Source: Actinomycetota bacterium
Lineage (GTDB): Bacteria; Actinomycetota; Actinomycetes; Nanopelagicales; Nanopelagicaceae
Assembly (NCBI GenBank): GCA_009705235.1
Contig: WLCR01000087.1
Span: 1-5,076 of the forward strand
Reading direction: 5' to 3'
DNA length: 5,076 nucleotides
Shown here: positions 1-5,076 of the stretch, piece after piece
Numbering within the stretch: position 1 is the stretch's first letter
Layout of the letters: every line of letters starts with the position of its first letter
Notes under the pieces: generated by a model
Databases searched by the model: none
The model's input: the letters and a program-made list of their open reading frames with translations, nothing else
What the model was told of the DNA's origin: nothing
Program-made: the position numbers and the translations under genes

Positions 1-447
1 GATTCTTTTAAGTGGCACATTGAATTAGCCAAAAAAACTAACAAAGCTTTAGTTATCCATGATCGTGATTCGCACGAGGATGTTTTATCTGTCCTGCTTG
101 AAGTTGGGGCACCTGAAAAGACTGTCTTTCATTGCTTTTCAGGCGATGTCGAAATGGCCAAAACCTGTATAGATCGTGGCTACATCCTGTCATTTGCCGG
201 AACATTAACTTTTAAGAATGCACCCGCCTTGCGAGACGCAGTAAAGCTTGTGCCACTTGATCAATTGTTAGTAGAAACCGATTCGCCATTTCTTTCCCCT
301 GATCCTTACCGTGGCAGTAGTAATACCCCTGCGCAGATTGCAACTATTGTGCGAGCGATGGCAGTAGAGCGAAATCAAGATTTGGCAGAGTTGGCAACCG
401 CACTAGGCGACAACGCCGAGCGTATCTTTGGCTCTTTTGCACCATGA
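1..447 (+). CDS. tatD: TatD-family metal-dependent hydrolase/DNase, C-terminal part (5'-truncated by the window edge)
   Basis: The frame is open from base 1 and ends in TGA at 445-447, giving 148 residues. TatD proteins are about 250-270 residues, so roughly the first 110, including the N-terminal HxH metal ligands, lie outside the window. Visible family motifs, numbered in the fragment, are VIHDRD (18-23, metal-ligand His20), HCFSG (44-48, metal-ligand His44), VETDSPFLSP (91-100, Glu92 and Asp94 in the active site) and the RGSSNTP segment (104-110, the place of the usual R-x-x-N-x-P). Characterised TatD enzymes are cytoplasmic TIM-barrel 3'-5' exonucleases acting on DNA, linked to repair and DNA degradation; the exact substrate here cannot be read from sequence. 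An internal ATG at 154 is not the start, because conserved TatD sequence extends upstream of it. The stop overlaps the rsmA start codon, so the two genes are probably co-transcribed and translationally coupled. Confidence 0.93.
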   Translation, partial: DSFKWHIELAKKTNKALVIHDRDSHEDVLSVLLEVGAPEKTVFHCFSGDVEMAKTCIDRGYILSFAGTLTFKNAPALRDAVKLVPLDQLLVETDSPFLSPDPYRGSSNTPAQIATIVRAMAVERNQDLAELATALGDNAERIFGSFAP

Positions 448-1286
448 CATTGCTAGGTGCAGCGCAAATCCGCGAGCTTGCAGCGCAGTTAGATTTAAAG
501 CCATCTAAGTCCCTAGGGCAAAACTTTGTCATTGATTCAAATGTTTGTACAAAAATTGTTCGAACAGCTGGAGTAACAAGTGAAGATATCGCTTTAGAAA
601 TTGGGCCTGGACTTGGTTCGTTGACCCTTGCGATGTTGGAAGTTGCACAGTCTGTGATTGCAGTCGAGATAGATCCACGACTTGCCCAACAGTTACCAAT
701 TACAGCCGCACAACATTTTGAGCATCCAGAAAATCTAACGGTTATAAACAAAGATGCACTTGCTGTTAACGAGCTTCCTGTTGCACCAACTGTTTTGGTT
801 GCTAATTTGCCATATAACGTTTCTGTTCCTGTGTTGCTTCATCTGCTTGAAAAGTTTCCAACGCTTCGCACAGGTGTTGTCATGGTGCAGGCTGAAGTTG
901 CAGATCGCTTGGCTGCAAAGCCTGGCGGCAAAGAGTATGGAATCCCAAGTGTTAAAGCGGCATGGTGGGCAGATGTGAAAAATGTTGGGACTGTGTCACG
1001 TTCAATCTTTTGGCCAGCCCCTAATGTGGATTCAAAGTTAGTCGGATTTACTCGTCGTGAAACCGCCGGAAGCGAAGAATCACGAGAGAAAGTCTTCACG
1101 ATTATTGATGCTGCCTTCGCCCAACGTCGAAAGATGCTGAGATCAGCCCTTTCTAGTCTTTACGGATCATCGTCGGCTGCTGAAGCGATTTTGATCAAGG
1201 CCGGAATCGATCCGACACTTCGGGGCGAAGCATTACAAGTTGAATCTTTTTGCAAGATTGCAGCCGTTGCACCTGACATTTTCTAA
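444..1286 (+). CDS. rsmA: 16S rRNA (adenine1518-N6/adenine1519-N6)-dimethyltransferase RsmA/KsgA
   Basis: The 280-residue product has normal family length. RsmA uses SAM to dimethylate two adjacent adenosines in the 3' terminal helix 45 loop of 16S rRNA, a late step in 30S assembly; its loss gives kasugamycin resistance. Motifs seen: SLGQNF (23-28), SAM motif I EIGPGLG (52-58), acidic ribose-binding motif EIDPRL (75-80), catalytic motif IV NLPYN (121-125), PNVDS (193-197), FAQRRKMLR (225-233) and RGEAL (260-264). All expected catalytic features are present. The ATG at 444 overlaps the tatD TGA as ATGA. There is no clear Shine-Dalgarno before it, so initiation probably depends on coupling to tatD. 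The N-terminus (LLGAAQIRELA leading to SLGQNF) matches the usual distance in actinobacterial homologues, which supports this start. ispE follows about 20 bases downstream. Many actinobacteria carry rpfB between tatD and rsmA; here it is absent. Confidence 0.97.
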   Translation: MTLLGAAQIRELAAQLDLKPSKSLGQNFVIDSNVCTKIVRTAGVTSEDIALEIGPGLGSLTLAMLEVAQSVIAVEIDPRLAQQLPITAAQHFEHPENLTVINKDALAVNELPVAPTVLVANLPYNVSVPVLLHLLEKFPTLRTGVVMVQAEVADRLAAKPGGKEYGIPSVKAAWWADVKNVGTVSRSIFWPAPNVDSKLVGFTRRETAGSEESREKVFTIIDAAFAQRRKMLRSALSSLYGSSSAAEAILIKAGIDPTLRGEALQVESFCKIAAVAPDIF

Positions 1287-1307
1287 TTGCAGTTATAGGG
1301 TCACCGC

Positions 1308-2222
1308 ATGCCAGTAAAAAGTGTGACCGTGCGCGTGCCTGCAAAGGTCAACCTTCAATTATCTGTTGGGCCAAAAGAAGCCGATGGATATCACAACCTG
1401 GTTTCTGTTTTTCAGGCGATTTCAATTTTTGATGATGTAACAATTAAGTTGACCGAACCTGGCGCTGGATTAACGATTGCAATATCTGGTGAGCAAACTC
1501 ATGGAGTTCCGGCAGATGCGAATAATTTGGCAGCAAAAGCAGTTGCACTGATTTCAAAAGAGTATGACTTAACTGTTGATGCACATATTGAAATTAAGAA
1601 ATCAATTCCGGTTGCCGGCGGAATGGCAGGTGGTAGCGCAGATGCTGCAGCAACAATTGTGGGCATTGATTACTTGTATTCGCTCGGAATGTCTCGCGAA
1701 GAAATGGTTGAGATTGCAGCCCAACTTGGTAGCGATGTTCCATTTATGCTCAGCGGCGGAACTGCAATTGGAACGGGTCGTGGTGATCAATTAACTGCTG
1801 CGTTGTCACGGGGTACTTATCATTGGGTGCTTGCACTATCTACACATGGATTATCAACACCGGCTGTTTACGCCGAATGTGATCGCTTGCGTGCCGAACT
1901 AGAAATTATCGAACCACAAACTCATGAAGGGCTAATGCAAGCACTTTTAGCTGCTGATGCCCCAGCTGTTGGAAAATCATTAGTCAATGATTTACAGGCA
2001 GCAGCATGTTCATTGCGCCCCGCCTTGCGGTTAGTTTTAGATGTTGGTCAGGAATATGGCGCATTAGGTGCAATAGTTTCTGGATCGGGTCCAACCGTTG
2101 CATTTTTGGTTGCAGATGTTGATGCGGGCCTTGATTTAACGGTGGCGCTAACGGCCAGCGGGGTAGTTGGCAGCGTTGTGCGTGCATATGGCCCAGTGGC
2201 AGGGGCGAAAGTAATCTCCTAA
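1308..2222 (+). CDS. ispE: 4-diphosphocytidyl-2-C-methyl-D-erythritol kinase IspE
   Basis: This 304-residue GHMP-superfamily kinase phosphorylates the 2-hydroxyl of CDP-methylerythritol with ATP, the fourth step of the non-mevalonate (MEP) pathway to IPP and DMAPP. Motifs: PAKVNLQLSV (11-20, Lys13 at the catalytic lysine position), DGYHNL (26-31, substrate contact), the glycine-rich ATP loop PVAGGMAGGSADAAA (101-115), LGSDVPF (140-146, Asp143 at the catalytic aspartate position), and the C-terminal GHMP motif SGSGPT (258-263). The loop reads GGMAGGSADAAA rather than the enterobacterial GLGGGSSDAA, which I recall as usual in actinobacteria. An AGGG at 1297-1300 lies 7 bases before the ATG and is a normal-looking ribosome binding site. 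The same bases also form TAGGGT (1296-1301), a TANNNT element 6 bases from the start, so an additional leaderless promoter is possible but unproven. It probably forms the end of a tatD-rsmA-ispE operon. Confidence 0.97.
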   Translation: MPVKSVTVRVPAKVNLQLSVGPKEADGYHNLVSVFQAISIFDDVTIKLTEPGAGLTIAISGEQTHGVPADANNLAAKAVALISKEYDLTVDAHIEIKKSIPVAGGMAGGSADAAATIVGIDYLYSLGMSREEMVEIAAQLGSDVPFMLSGGTAIGTGRGDQLTAALSRGTYHWVLALSTHGLSTPAVYAECDRLRAELEIIEPQTHEGLMQALLAADAPAVGKSLVNDLQAAACSLRPALRLVLDVGQEYGALGAIVSGSGPTVAFLVADVDAGLDLTVALTASGVVGSVVRAYGPVAGAKVIS

Positions 2223-2253
2223 TCGGGCTCAGTTGGTCACAAGCACCACCATT

Positions 2254-2259
2254 TATGAG
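2254..2259 (+). promoter_or_regulatory. Possible -10 element for tRNA-Gln
   Basis: TATGAG at 2254-2259 lies about 14 bases before the mature tRNA 5' end. A TTGGTC at 2233-2238 could be a -35 box, but the spacer is only 15 bases, shorter than ideal. The 50 bases between ispE and the tRNA contain no T-tailed hairpin, so read-through from ispE is also possible. This is a weak suggestion based on position and partial consensus only. Confidence 0.22.
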
Positions 2260-2272
2260 GGAGAATATGCGT

Positions 2273-2344
2273 TCCGCCATTGTGTAGTGGCTAGCACATG
2301 GGCCTTTGAAGCCCAGGGTCCAGGATCGATACCTGGTGGCGGAG
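2273..2344 (+). tRNA. tRNA-Gln, anticodon TTG
   Basis: A full cloverleaf folds by hand. The acceptor TCCGCCA (2273-2279) pairs perfectly with TGGCGGA (2337-2343), with discriminator G2344. The D stem GTGT/GCAC (2282-2285, 2294-2297; last pair U-G) has the loop AGTGGCTA containing the G18-G19 pair. The anticodon stem TGGGC/GCCCA (2299-2303, 2311-2315) holds the loop CTTTGAA with anticodon TTG at 2306-2308, reading CAA and by wobble CAG. The variable loop is GGGT, and the T stem CCAGG/CCTGG (2320-2324, 2332-2336) has the loop ATCGATA. The weak U1-A72 pair is characteristic of tRNA-Gln. CCA is not encoded (GCG follows), so it must be added post-transcriptionally. Position 54 is A instead of the near-universal T. 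In most actinobacteria Gln-tRNA is made through Glu-tRNA and the GatCAB amidotransferase; whether that holds here is not visible. Confidence 0.96.
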
Positions 2345-2375
2345 CGACAAGCGAAGCCGTTAGGAATGGCGGAGC
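2337..2375 (+). repeat. 9-bp direct repeat of the tRNA-Gln 3' end (2337-2345 and 2367-2375)
   Basis: TGGCGGAGC, the 3' acceptor strand plus discriminator of tRNA-Gln and one following base, recurs exactly 30 bases downstream at 2367-2375. The second copy could in principle pair with the tRNA 5' acceptor strand. It may be a scar of partial tRNA duplication or integration, or a by-product of the hairpin it sits in. At 9 bp it is too short to call an attachment site. Confidence 0.5.
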
Positions 2376-2391
2376 CATCAGGGAAACCTAA
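2345..2391 (+). other. Hairpin-rich tRNA 3' trailer / glmU upstream spacer
   Basis: Several foldings are visible. ATGGC/GCCAT (2366-2370, 2374-2378) forms a perfect 5-bp stem with a GGA loop. TTAGG (2360-2364) pairs with CCTAA (2387-2391) and would enclose that hairpin. AGG-GAAA-CCT (2380-2389) is a small stem with a GNRA tetraloop that competes with the outer stem. GCCGTT/AATGGC (2356-2361, 2365-2370, one G-U) competes with the first hairpin. No T-run follows, so this is not a canonical intrinsic terminator. It could be a tRNA precursor trailer, a Rho-dependent or atypical terminator, a repeat element, or a cis-regulatory RNA. I recognise no known riboswitch class. Confidence 0.35.
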
Positions 2392-2395
2392 GCAA

Positions 2396-2401
2396 TAGAC
2401 T
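2396..2401 (+). promoter_or_regulatory. Putative -10 box of a leaderless glmU promoter
   Basis: TAGACT fits the actinobacterial TANNNT -10 consensus and ends 6 bases before the glmU GTG at 2408, the spacing expected when transcription starts at the first base of the start codon. No good -35 hexamer lies about 17 bases further upstream. The absence of any Shine-Dalgarno next to the GTG supports leaderless initiation. Confidence 0.5.
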
Positions 2402-2407
2402 TCACTT

Positions 2408-3826
2408 GTGACCGTACAAACCGTGATTGTCCTAGCCGCAGGCGAAGGCACACGCATGAAGTCGGCAACTCCTAAGGTTCTTCACAGCGTTGCAGGACGT
2501 TCTCTTCTTGGACATGTTCTTCACGCAATTGATCACCTTCATCCAGCAGAACTTCGAATCGTTGTTGGTTCAGGCCGCGAAGCAGTTGAAGCTCACATCG
2601 CAGATATTTCTCCAAAGGCAACAACGGTTTTCCAGGAGCATCGCGGTGGCACAGGACATGCAGCGCAGTTAGCGCTCGCAGGTAATGCGCCTAAAGGCAC
2701 AGTGTTAGTTCTAGCCGGTGACACACCACTGCTATCTGGTGAATCATTGGCACAGTTTATTGCTGCCCATACGGCCGGAAAATTTGCCGCATCTGTATTA
2801 ACCGCCGAACATCCCGAACCAACAGGTTACGGGCGAATTATTCGCGACGATAGCGATGAGCTTTTGCGCATTGTCGAAGAAAAAGATGCAACAGATGATG
2901 AAAAGTTTATCTATGAAATTAACAGTGGTGTGTACGCATTTGATGGAGAAAAGCTTGCGGCTTCTATTGGAAAGTTAACAAATGCAAATGCTCAGGGCGA
3001 ACTGTATTTAACTGATGTCATTGGGATTTTAAAGTCTGCAGGCGAATCAATTGCTGCAATCATGATTGACGATTTTACAGAAACTCTTGGCGTCAATGAT
3101 CGAGTGCAATTGGCCGAAAGCGCGGCAATGCTTAGAGATCGCATCAATGACCAATGGATGCGCGCAGGCGTAACAATTATTGATCCAACAACAACCTGGA
3201 TTGATTCAACTGTTGAAATCTCACATGATGTGACTCTGCATCCTGGTACTACTCTTCTTGGATCCACAAAGATTGCAACGGGGGCTGTTATTGGACCTCG
3301 CACAACATTGACAGATAGCGTCGTAAAAGAAGGCGCACAGGTCCTTGAATCCATTGCCACCCAAACTGTGATCGGTGAAGGTGCGATAGTGGGCCCATTT
3401 ACATATTTGCGAGAAGGAACCCTGCTAGGTGATGCAACTAAGGCCGGCGCATTTGTTGAAATGAAAAATGCTGTCGTCGGAACTGGATCAAAGATTCCTC
3501 ATCTGTCATATGTTGGCGATGCAACGATCGGTGAAGGCAGCAATATTGGTGCAGCAACAATCTTTGTTAATTATGATGGCGTAGAAAAGCATCACACCAC
3601 AGTGGGTGATCAGGTCCGTATTGGTAGCGACACAATGCTTGTGGCACCGGTTTCCATTGGAGATGGTGCATATACAGCCGCTGGATCAGTTATTACCGAA
3701 GATGTTCCGGCCGGAGCAATTGGTGTTGGCCGAGCAAAGCAAAGAAATGTATTAGATTGGGTTCTGCGCAAGCGCGCAGGAAGTAAATCCGCACAAGCCG
3801 CCGAAGCTAGCAAGAAGAAGGGCTAA
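2408..3826 (+). CDS. glmU: Bifunctional UDP-N-acetylglucosamine pyrophosphorylase / glucosamine-1-phosphate N-acetyltransferase GlmU
   Basis: The 472-residue protein makes UDP-GlcNAc: the C-terminal domain acetylates glucosamine-1-phosphate with acetyl-CoA, and the N-terminal domain transfers UMP from UTP. Pyrophosphorylase motifs: LAAGEGTRMKS (9-19, Arg16), TPKVLH (21-26, Lys23), GGTGHA (80-85), LAGDTPLL (102-109, Mg-ligand Asp105), GYGRI (140-144), EEKDAT (157-162), NSGVYAF (172-178) and GVND (228-231, Mg-ligand Asn230). From about 251 on come left-handed beta-helix hexapeptide repeats with GPFTYLREGT (329-338), MKN (352-354), HLSYVGD (365-371, catalytic His365), NYDG (388-391) and KHHTTVGD (394-401). 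A basic, Ala/Lys/Ser-rich tail ends the protein, shorter than that of the mycobacterial enzyme. The GTG start is forced: an in-frame TAG lies at 2396-2398, no other start codon lies between, and later starts would cut the nucleotide-binding loop. No Shine-Dalgarno is present. prs follows after 4 bases, the conserved glmU-prs pairing. Confidence 0.98.
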   Translation: MTVQTVIVLAAGEGTRMKSATPKVLHSVAGRSLLGHVLHAIDHLHPAELRIVVGSGREAVEAHIADISPKATTVFQEHRGGTGHAAQLALAGNAPKGTVLVLAGDTPLLSGESLAQFIAAHTAGKFAASVLTAEHPEPTGYGRIIRDDSDELLRIVEEKDATDDEKFIYEINSGVYAFDGEKLAASIGKLTNANAQGELYLTDVIGILKSAGESIAAIMIDDFTETLGVNDRVQLAESAAMLRDRINDQWMRAGVTIIDPTTTWIDSTVEISHDVTLHPGTTLLGSTKIATGAVIGPRTTLTDSVVKEGAQVLESIATQTVIGEGAIVGPFTYLREGTLLGDATKAGAFVEMKNAVVGTGSKIPHLSYVGDATIGEGSNIGAATIFVNYDGVEKHHTTVGDQVRIGSDTMLVAPVSIGDGAYTAAGSVITEDVPAGAIGVGRAKQRNVLDWVLRKRAGSKSAQAAEASKKKG

Positions 3827-3830
3827 AAAA

Positions 3831-4811
3831 ATGAGCGAGATCCGTTTATCTTCTGAAAAGAGATTGCGCCTATTCGCAGGCCGCGGATTTCCCGAACTAG
3901 CTGATGAAGTAGCCGCCGAGCTTGGCATTCCACTAACACCAATGTCTGCATATGATTTTGCAAACGGTGAAATTTTTGTTCGCTTCGAAGAATCAGTTCG
4001 AGGTTGCGATGCATTTGTTATTCAAAGCCACACCGATCCCGTCAACAAGCAAATCATGGAGCAGTTGATCATGATTGATGCGTTGAAGCGTGCATCTGCC
4101 AAGCGCATCACAGTGGTTACACCTTTTTATGGTTACGCACGACAGGATAAGAAGAGCCGCGGTCGCGAACCAATCACAGCTCGCTTGATTGCCGATCTTT
4201 TCAAAACAGCAGGAGCCGATCGTTTAATGGCGGTTGACTTACATACTTCACAGATCCAAGGTTTCTTTGATGGTCCTGTTGATCACTTGTTCGCATTACC
4301 AATGCTTGCTAATTATGTTGGCAGCAAAGTCGATCGCACTCGCCTAACAATTGTTTCGCCTGACTCGGGCCGCGTTCGTGTTGCTGAACGTTGGTCAGAT
4401 CTACTTGGTGGCTGTCCGATCGCATTTATTCACAAAACTCGTGACCCACGCATTCCTAATGAATCAATCACGGGCCGTGTGGTCGGTGATGTTGTTGGAC
4501 AAACATGCGTAGTTATTGATGACATGATCGATACCGCTGGCACGATCACAAAAGCAGTGGATGCACTATTTGAAGCAGGTGCTGCAGATGTAATCATCGC
4601 TGCAACACACGCTGTGTTTAGCGGACCTGCTGTAGATCGCTTAAAGAACAGCCGTGCATCAGAAGTTGTCATCACAAATACTCTGCCAATTACAGAGGAT
4701 CAGAAGTTCGACAATTTGACCGTGCTCTCAATTGCTCCACTTCTGGGCCGCGCAATACGCGAAGTCTTTGAGGATGGATCAGTTACAAGCCTGTTTGATG
4801 GTCATTCCTAA
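3831..4811 (+). CDS. prs: Ribose-phosphate pyrophosphokinase (PRPP synthetase), class I
   Basis: The 326-residue product transfers pyrophosphate from ATP to ribose-5-phosphate, making PRPP for purine, pyrimidine, histidine, tryptophan and NAD synthesis. Motifs: FANGEIFVRF (43-52), the ATP-binding segment YGYARQDKKSRGREPI (100-115) with RQD at 104-106, VDLHTSQIQGFF (135-146, metal-ligand His138), SPDSGRVR (176-183), the catalytic flexible loop HKTRDP (201-206, Lys202 and Arg204), and the PRPP-binding loop VIDDMIDTAGTI (228-239, Asp230/Asp231). All active-site features are intact and length is normal for class I. The ATG at 3831 is preceded by GAAGGG (3817-3822) inside the end of glmU, 8 bases upstream, a good ribosome binding site. 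The gap after the glmU TAA is only 4 bases of A, so the two genes are almost certainly one operon with coupled translation. Confidence 0.98.
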   Translation: MSEIRLSSEKRLRLFAGRGFPELADEVAAELGIPLTPMSAYDFANGEIFVRFEESVRGCDAFVIQSHTDPVNKQIMEQLIMIDALKRASAKRITVVTPFYGYARQDKKSRGREPITARLIADLFKTAGADRLMAVDLHTSQIQGFFDGPVDHLFALPMLANYVGSKVDRTRLTIVSPDSGRVRVAERWSDLLGGCPIAFIHKTRDPRIPNESITGRVVGDVVGQTCVVIDDMIDTAGTITKAVDALFEAGAADVIIAATHAVFSGPAVDRLKNSRASEVVITNTLPITEDQKFDNLTVLSIAPLLGRAIREVFEDGSVTSLFDGHS

Positions 4812-4819
4812 GCCTCAAT

Positions 4820-4849
4820 TTGCTTCAATGCTGCCCCAAAAGATACTGT
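4820..4849 (+). promoter_or_regulatory. Candidate promoter upstream of rplY
   Basis: TTGCTT (4820-4825) and TACTGT (4844-4849) are separated by 18 bases and resemble -35 and TANNNT -10 hexamers. Transcription would begin near 4856 and give rplY a 5' leader of about 110 bases. Partial consensus only; rplY may also be read from glmU-prs. Confidence 0.35.
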
Positions 4850-4883
4850 TCGACCTGTTCCGGCGAGGGTAGCGAATAGCTTT

Positions 4884-4909
4884 CCGTGATCGACGGGTAA
4901 GGGATTTTT
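4884..4909 (+). terminator. Weak candidate hairpin with T-run (terminator or attenuator)
   Basis: CCGT (4884-4887) pairs with ACGG (4893-4896) around a GATCG loop, and five T residues follow at 4905-4909. The stem is only 4 bp and the T-run begins 8 bases after it, so it falls short of a standard intrinsic terminator. It lies between prs and rplY, downstream of the candidate promoter, so it could end the prs transcript or act as an attenuator in the rplY leader. Confidence 0.2.
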
Positions 4910-4966
4910 CTCCTGCTGGAACTTTGTGTACGCACCGAAGAACCAGAATTAACAGGGAGATAAAAA

Positions 4967-5076
4967 ATGGCAGAAGTAAAGATCGTCGGAACCACTCGTA
5001 CAGAATTTGGTAAGGGCGCATCACGTCGTGCACGTCGCGATGGTTTAGTTCCTGCTGTTATCTACGGTCACGGAGA
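4967..5076 (+). CDS. rplY: 50S ribosomal protein L25 / general stress protein Ctc, N-terminal part (3'-truncated by the window edge)
   Basis: The frame opens at ATG 4967 and runs off the window after 36 complete codons with no stop. The N-terminus shows the L25/Ctc pattern: a short beta strand ([17 protein letters not shown]), the basic SRRARRDG turn at residues 19-26, and VPAVIYGHG at 28-36, a hallmark of the family's RNA-binding domain. L25 binds 5S rRNA in the large subunit. Actinobacterial members are usually the long Ctc form of about 200 residues with an extra C-terminal domain, but that part is outside the window. AGGGAGA at 4954-4960 lies 6 bases before the ATG and is a strong Shine-Dalgarno sequence. 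pth usually follows in actinobacteria, but that cannot be seen here. The 155-base upstream region is long compared with the other gaps in this window. Confidence 0.93.
   Translation, partial: MAEVKIVGTTRTEFGKGASRRARRDGLVPAVIYGHG

Noticed and set aside
344..751. Reverse-strand open frame of 135 codons over tatD and rsmA.
   Set aside because: It lies antisense to highly conserved motifs of two real genes; a shadow frame.
1852..1860. TTATCAACA, one mismatch from a DnaA box.
   Set aside because: A single imperfect copy inside ispE with no cluster or AT-rich unwinding region; no sign of an origin.
2267..2287. Six-codon ORF (ATG to TAG) preceded by a GAGGGAG purine run just before the tRNA.
   Set aside because: It overlaps the tRNA 5' half, its product is too short to assess, and the purine run is only 3 bases from the ATG. 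Most likely chance.
2273..2378. Integrated element or attachment-site pair at the tRNA-Gln 3' end.
   Set aside because: The repeat is only 9 bp, the copies are 30 bp apart, and no integrase or foreign gene is present.
1984..2457. Reverse-strand open frame of 157 codons covering the end of ispE, tRNA-Gln and the start of glmU.
   Set aside because: It runs antisense through a tRNA and two conserved genes and resembles no protein family I know.
4828..4872. 14-codon ORF in the rplY upstream region, a possible leader peptide.
   Set aside because: No ribosome binding site precedes it, it would start upstream of the likely transcript start, and it has no regulatory codon run.
4815..5033. Reverse-strand open frame of 72 codons across the prs-rplY gap and into rplY.
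   Set aside because: It overlaps the conserved start of rplY, has no recognisable domain, and its composition looks like an antisense shadow.

Overview
The window is a compact stretch of housekeeping genes, all on the + strand, with no mobile element, CRISPR array, prophage or obvious accessory cargo. Gene content and order (tatD, rsmA, ispE, tRNA-Gln, glmU, prs, rplY) point to an actinobacterium. GC content is only moderate, roughly 45-48% by eye, and the intergenic gaps are very short. Together with the absence of genes often found here in other actinobacteria (rpfB between tatD and rsmA, an ABC-F ATPase after ispE), this suggests a streamlined freshwater lineage of the acI/Nanopelagicales type. 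The lineage is an inference from layout and composition, not something proven by a marker gene.

Layout. Positions 1-447 hold the C-terminal half of a TatD-family metal-dependent nuclease, cut by the window edge. Its stop overlaps the start of rsmA (16S rRNA dimethyladenosine transferase, 444-1286) by an ATGA junction. ispE (methylerythritol-phosphate pathway kinase, 1308-2222) follows after about 20 bases. Positions 2223-2407 contain a complete tRNA-Gln(TTG) gene at 2273-2344 and then a 63-base spacer that is unusually rich in small hairpins and repeats the last part of the tRNA. glmU (2408-3826) starts at a forced GTG with a TANNNT -10 box just upstream and no Shine-Dalgarno, which suggests leaderless transcription. 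prs (3831-4811) follows after 4 bases. A 155-base intergenic region (4812-4966) with a possible promoter and a weak hairpin/T-run leads to rplY (L25/Ctc), cut by the right edge at codon 36.

How the genes fit together. They supply core functions: ribosome maturation and structure (rsmA, rplY), decoding of CAA/CAG (tRNA-Gln), isoprenoid precursors (ispE), UDP-GlcNAc for the cell wall (glmU) and PRPP for nucleotides, histidine, tryptophan and NAD (prs). There appear to be at least three transcription blocks: tatD-rsmA-ispE; tRNA-Gln with glmU-prs; and rplY onward.

I found no convincing undescribed system. The most interesting non-coding signals are the structured tRNA-glmU spacer, the leaderless-type glmU start, an A at position 54 of the tRNA T-loop, and the 155-base rplY leader.
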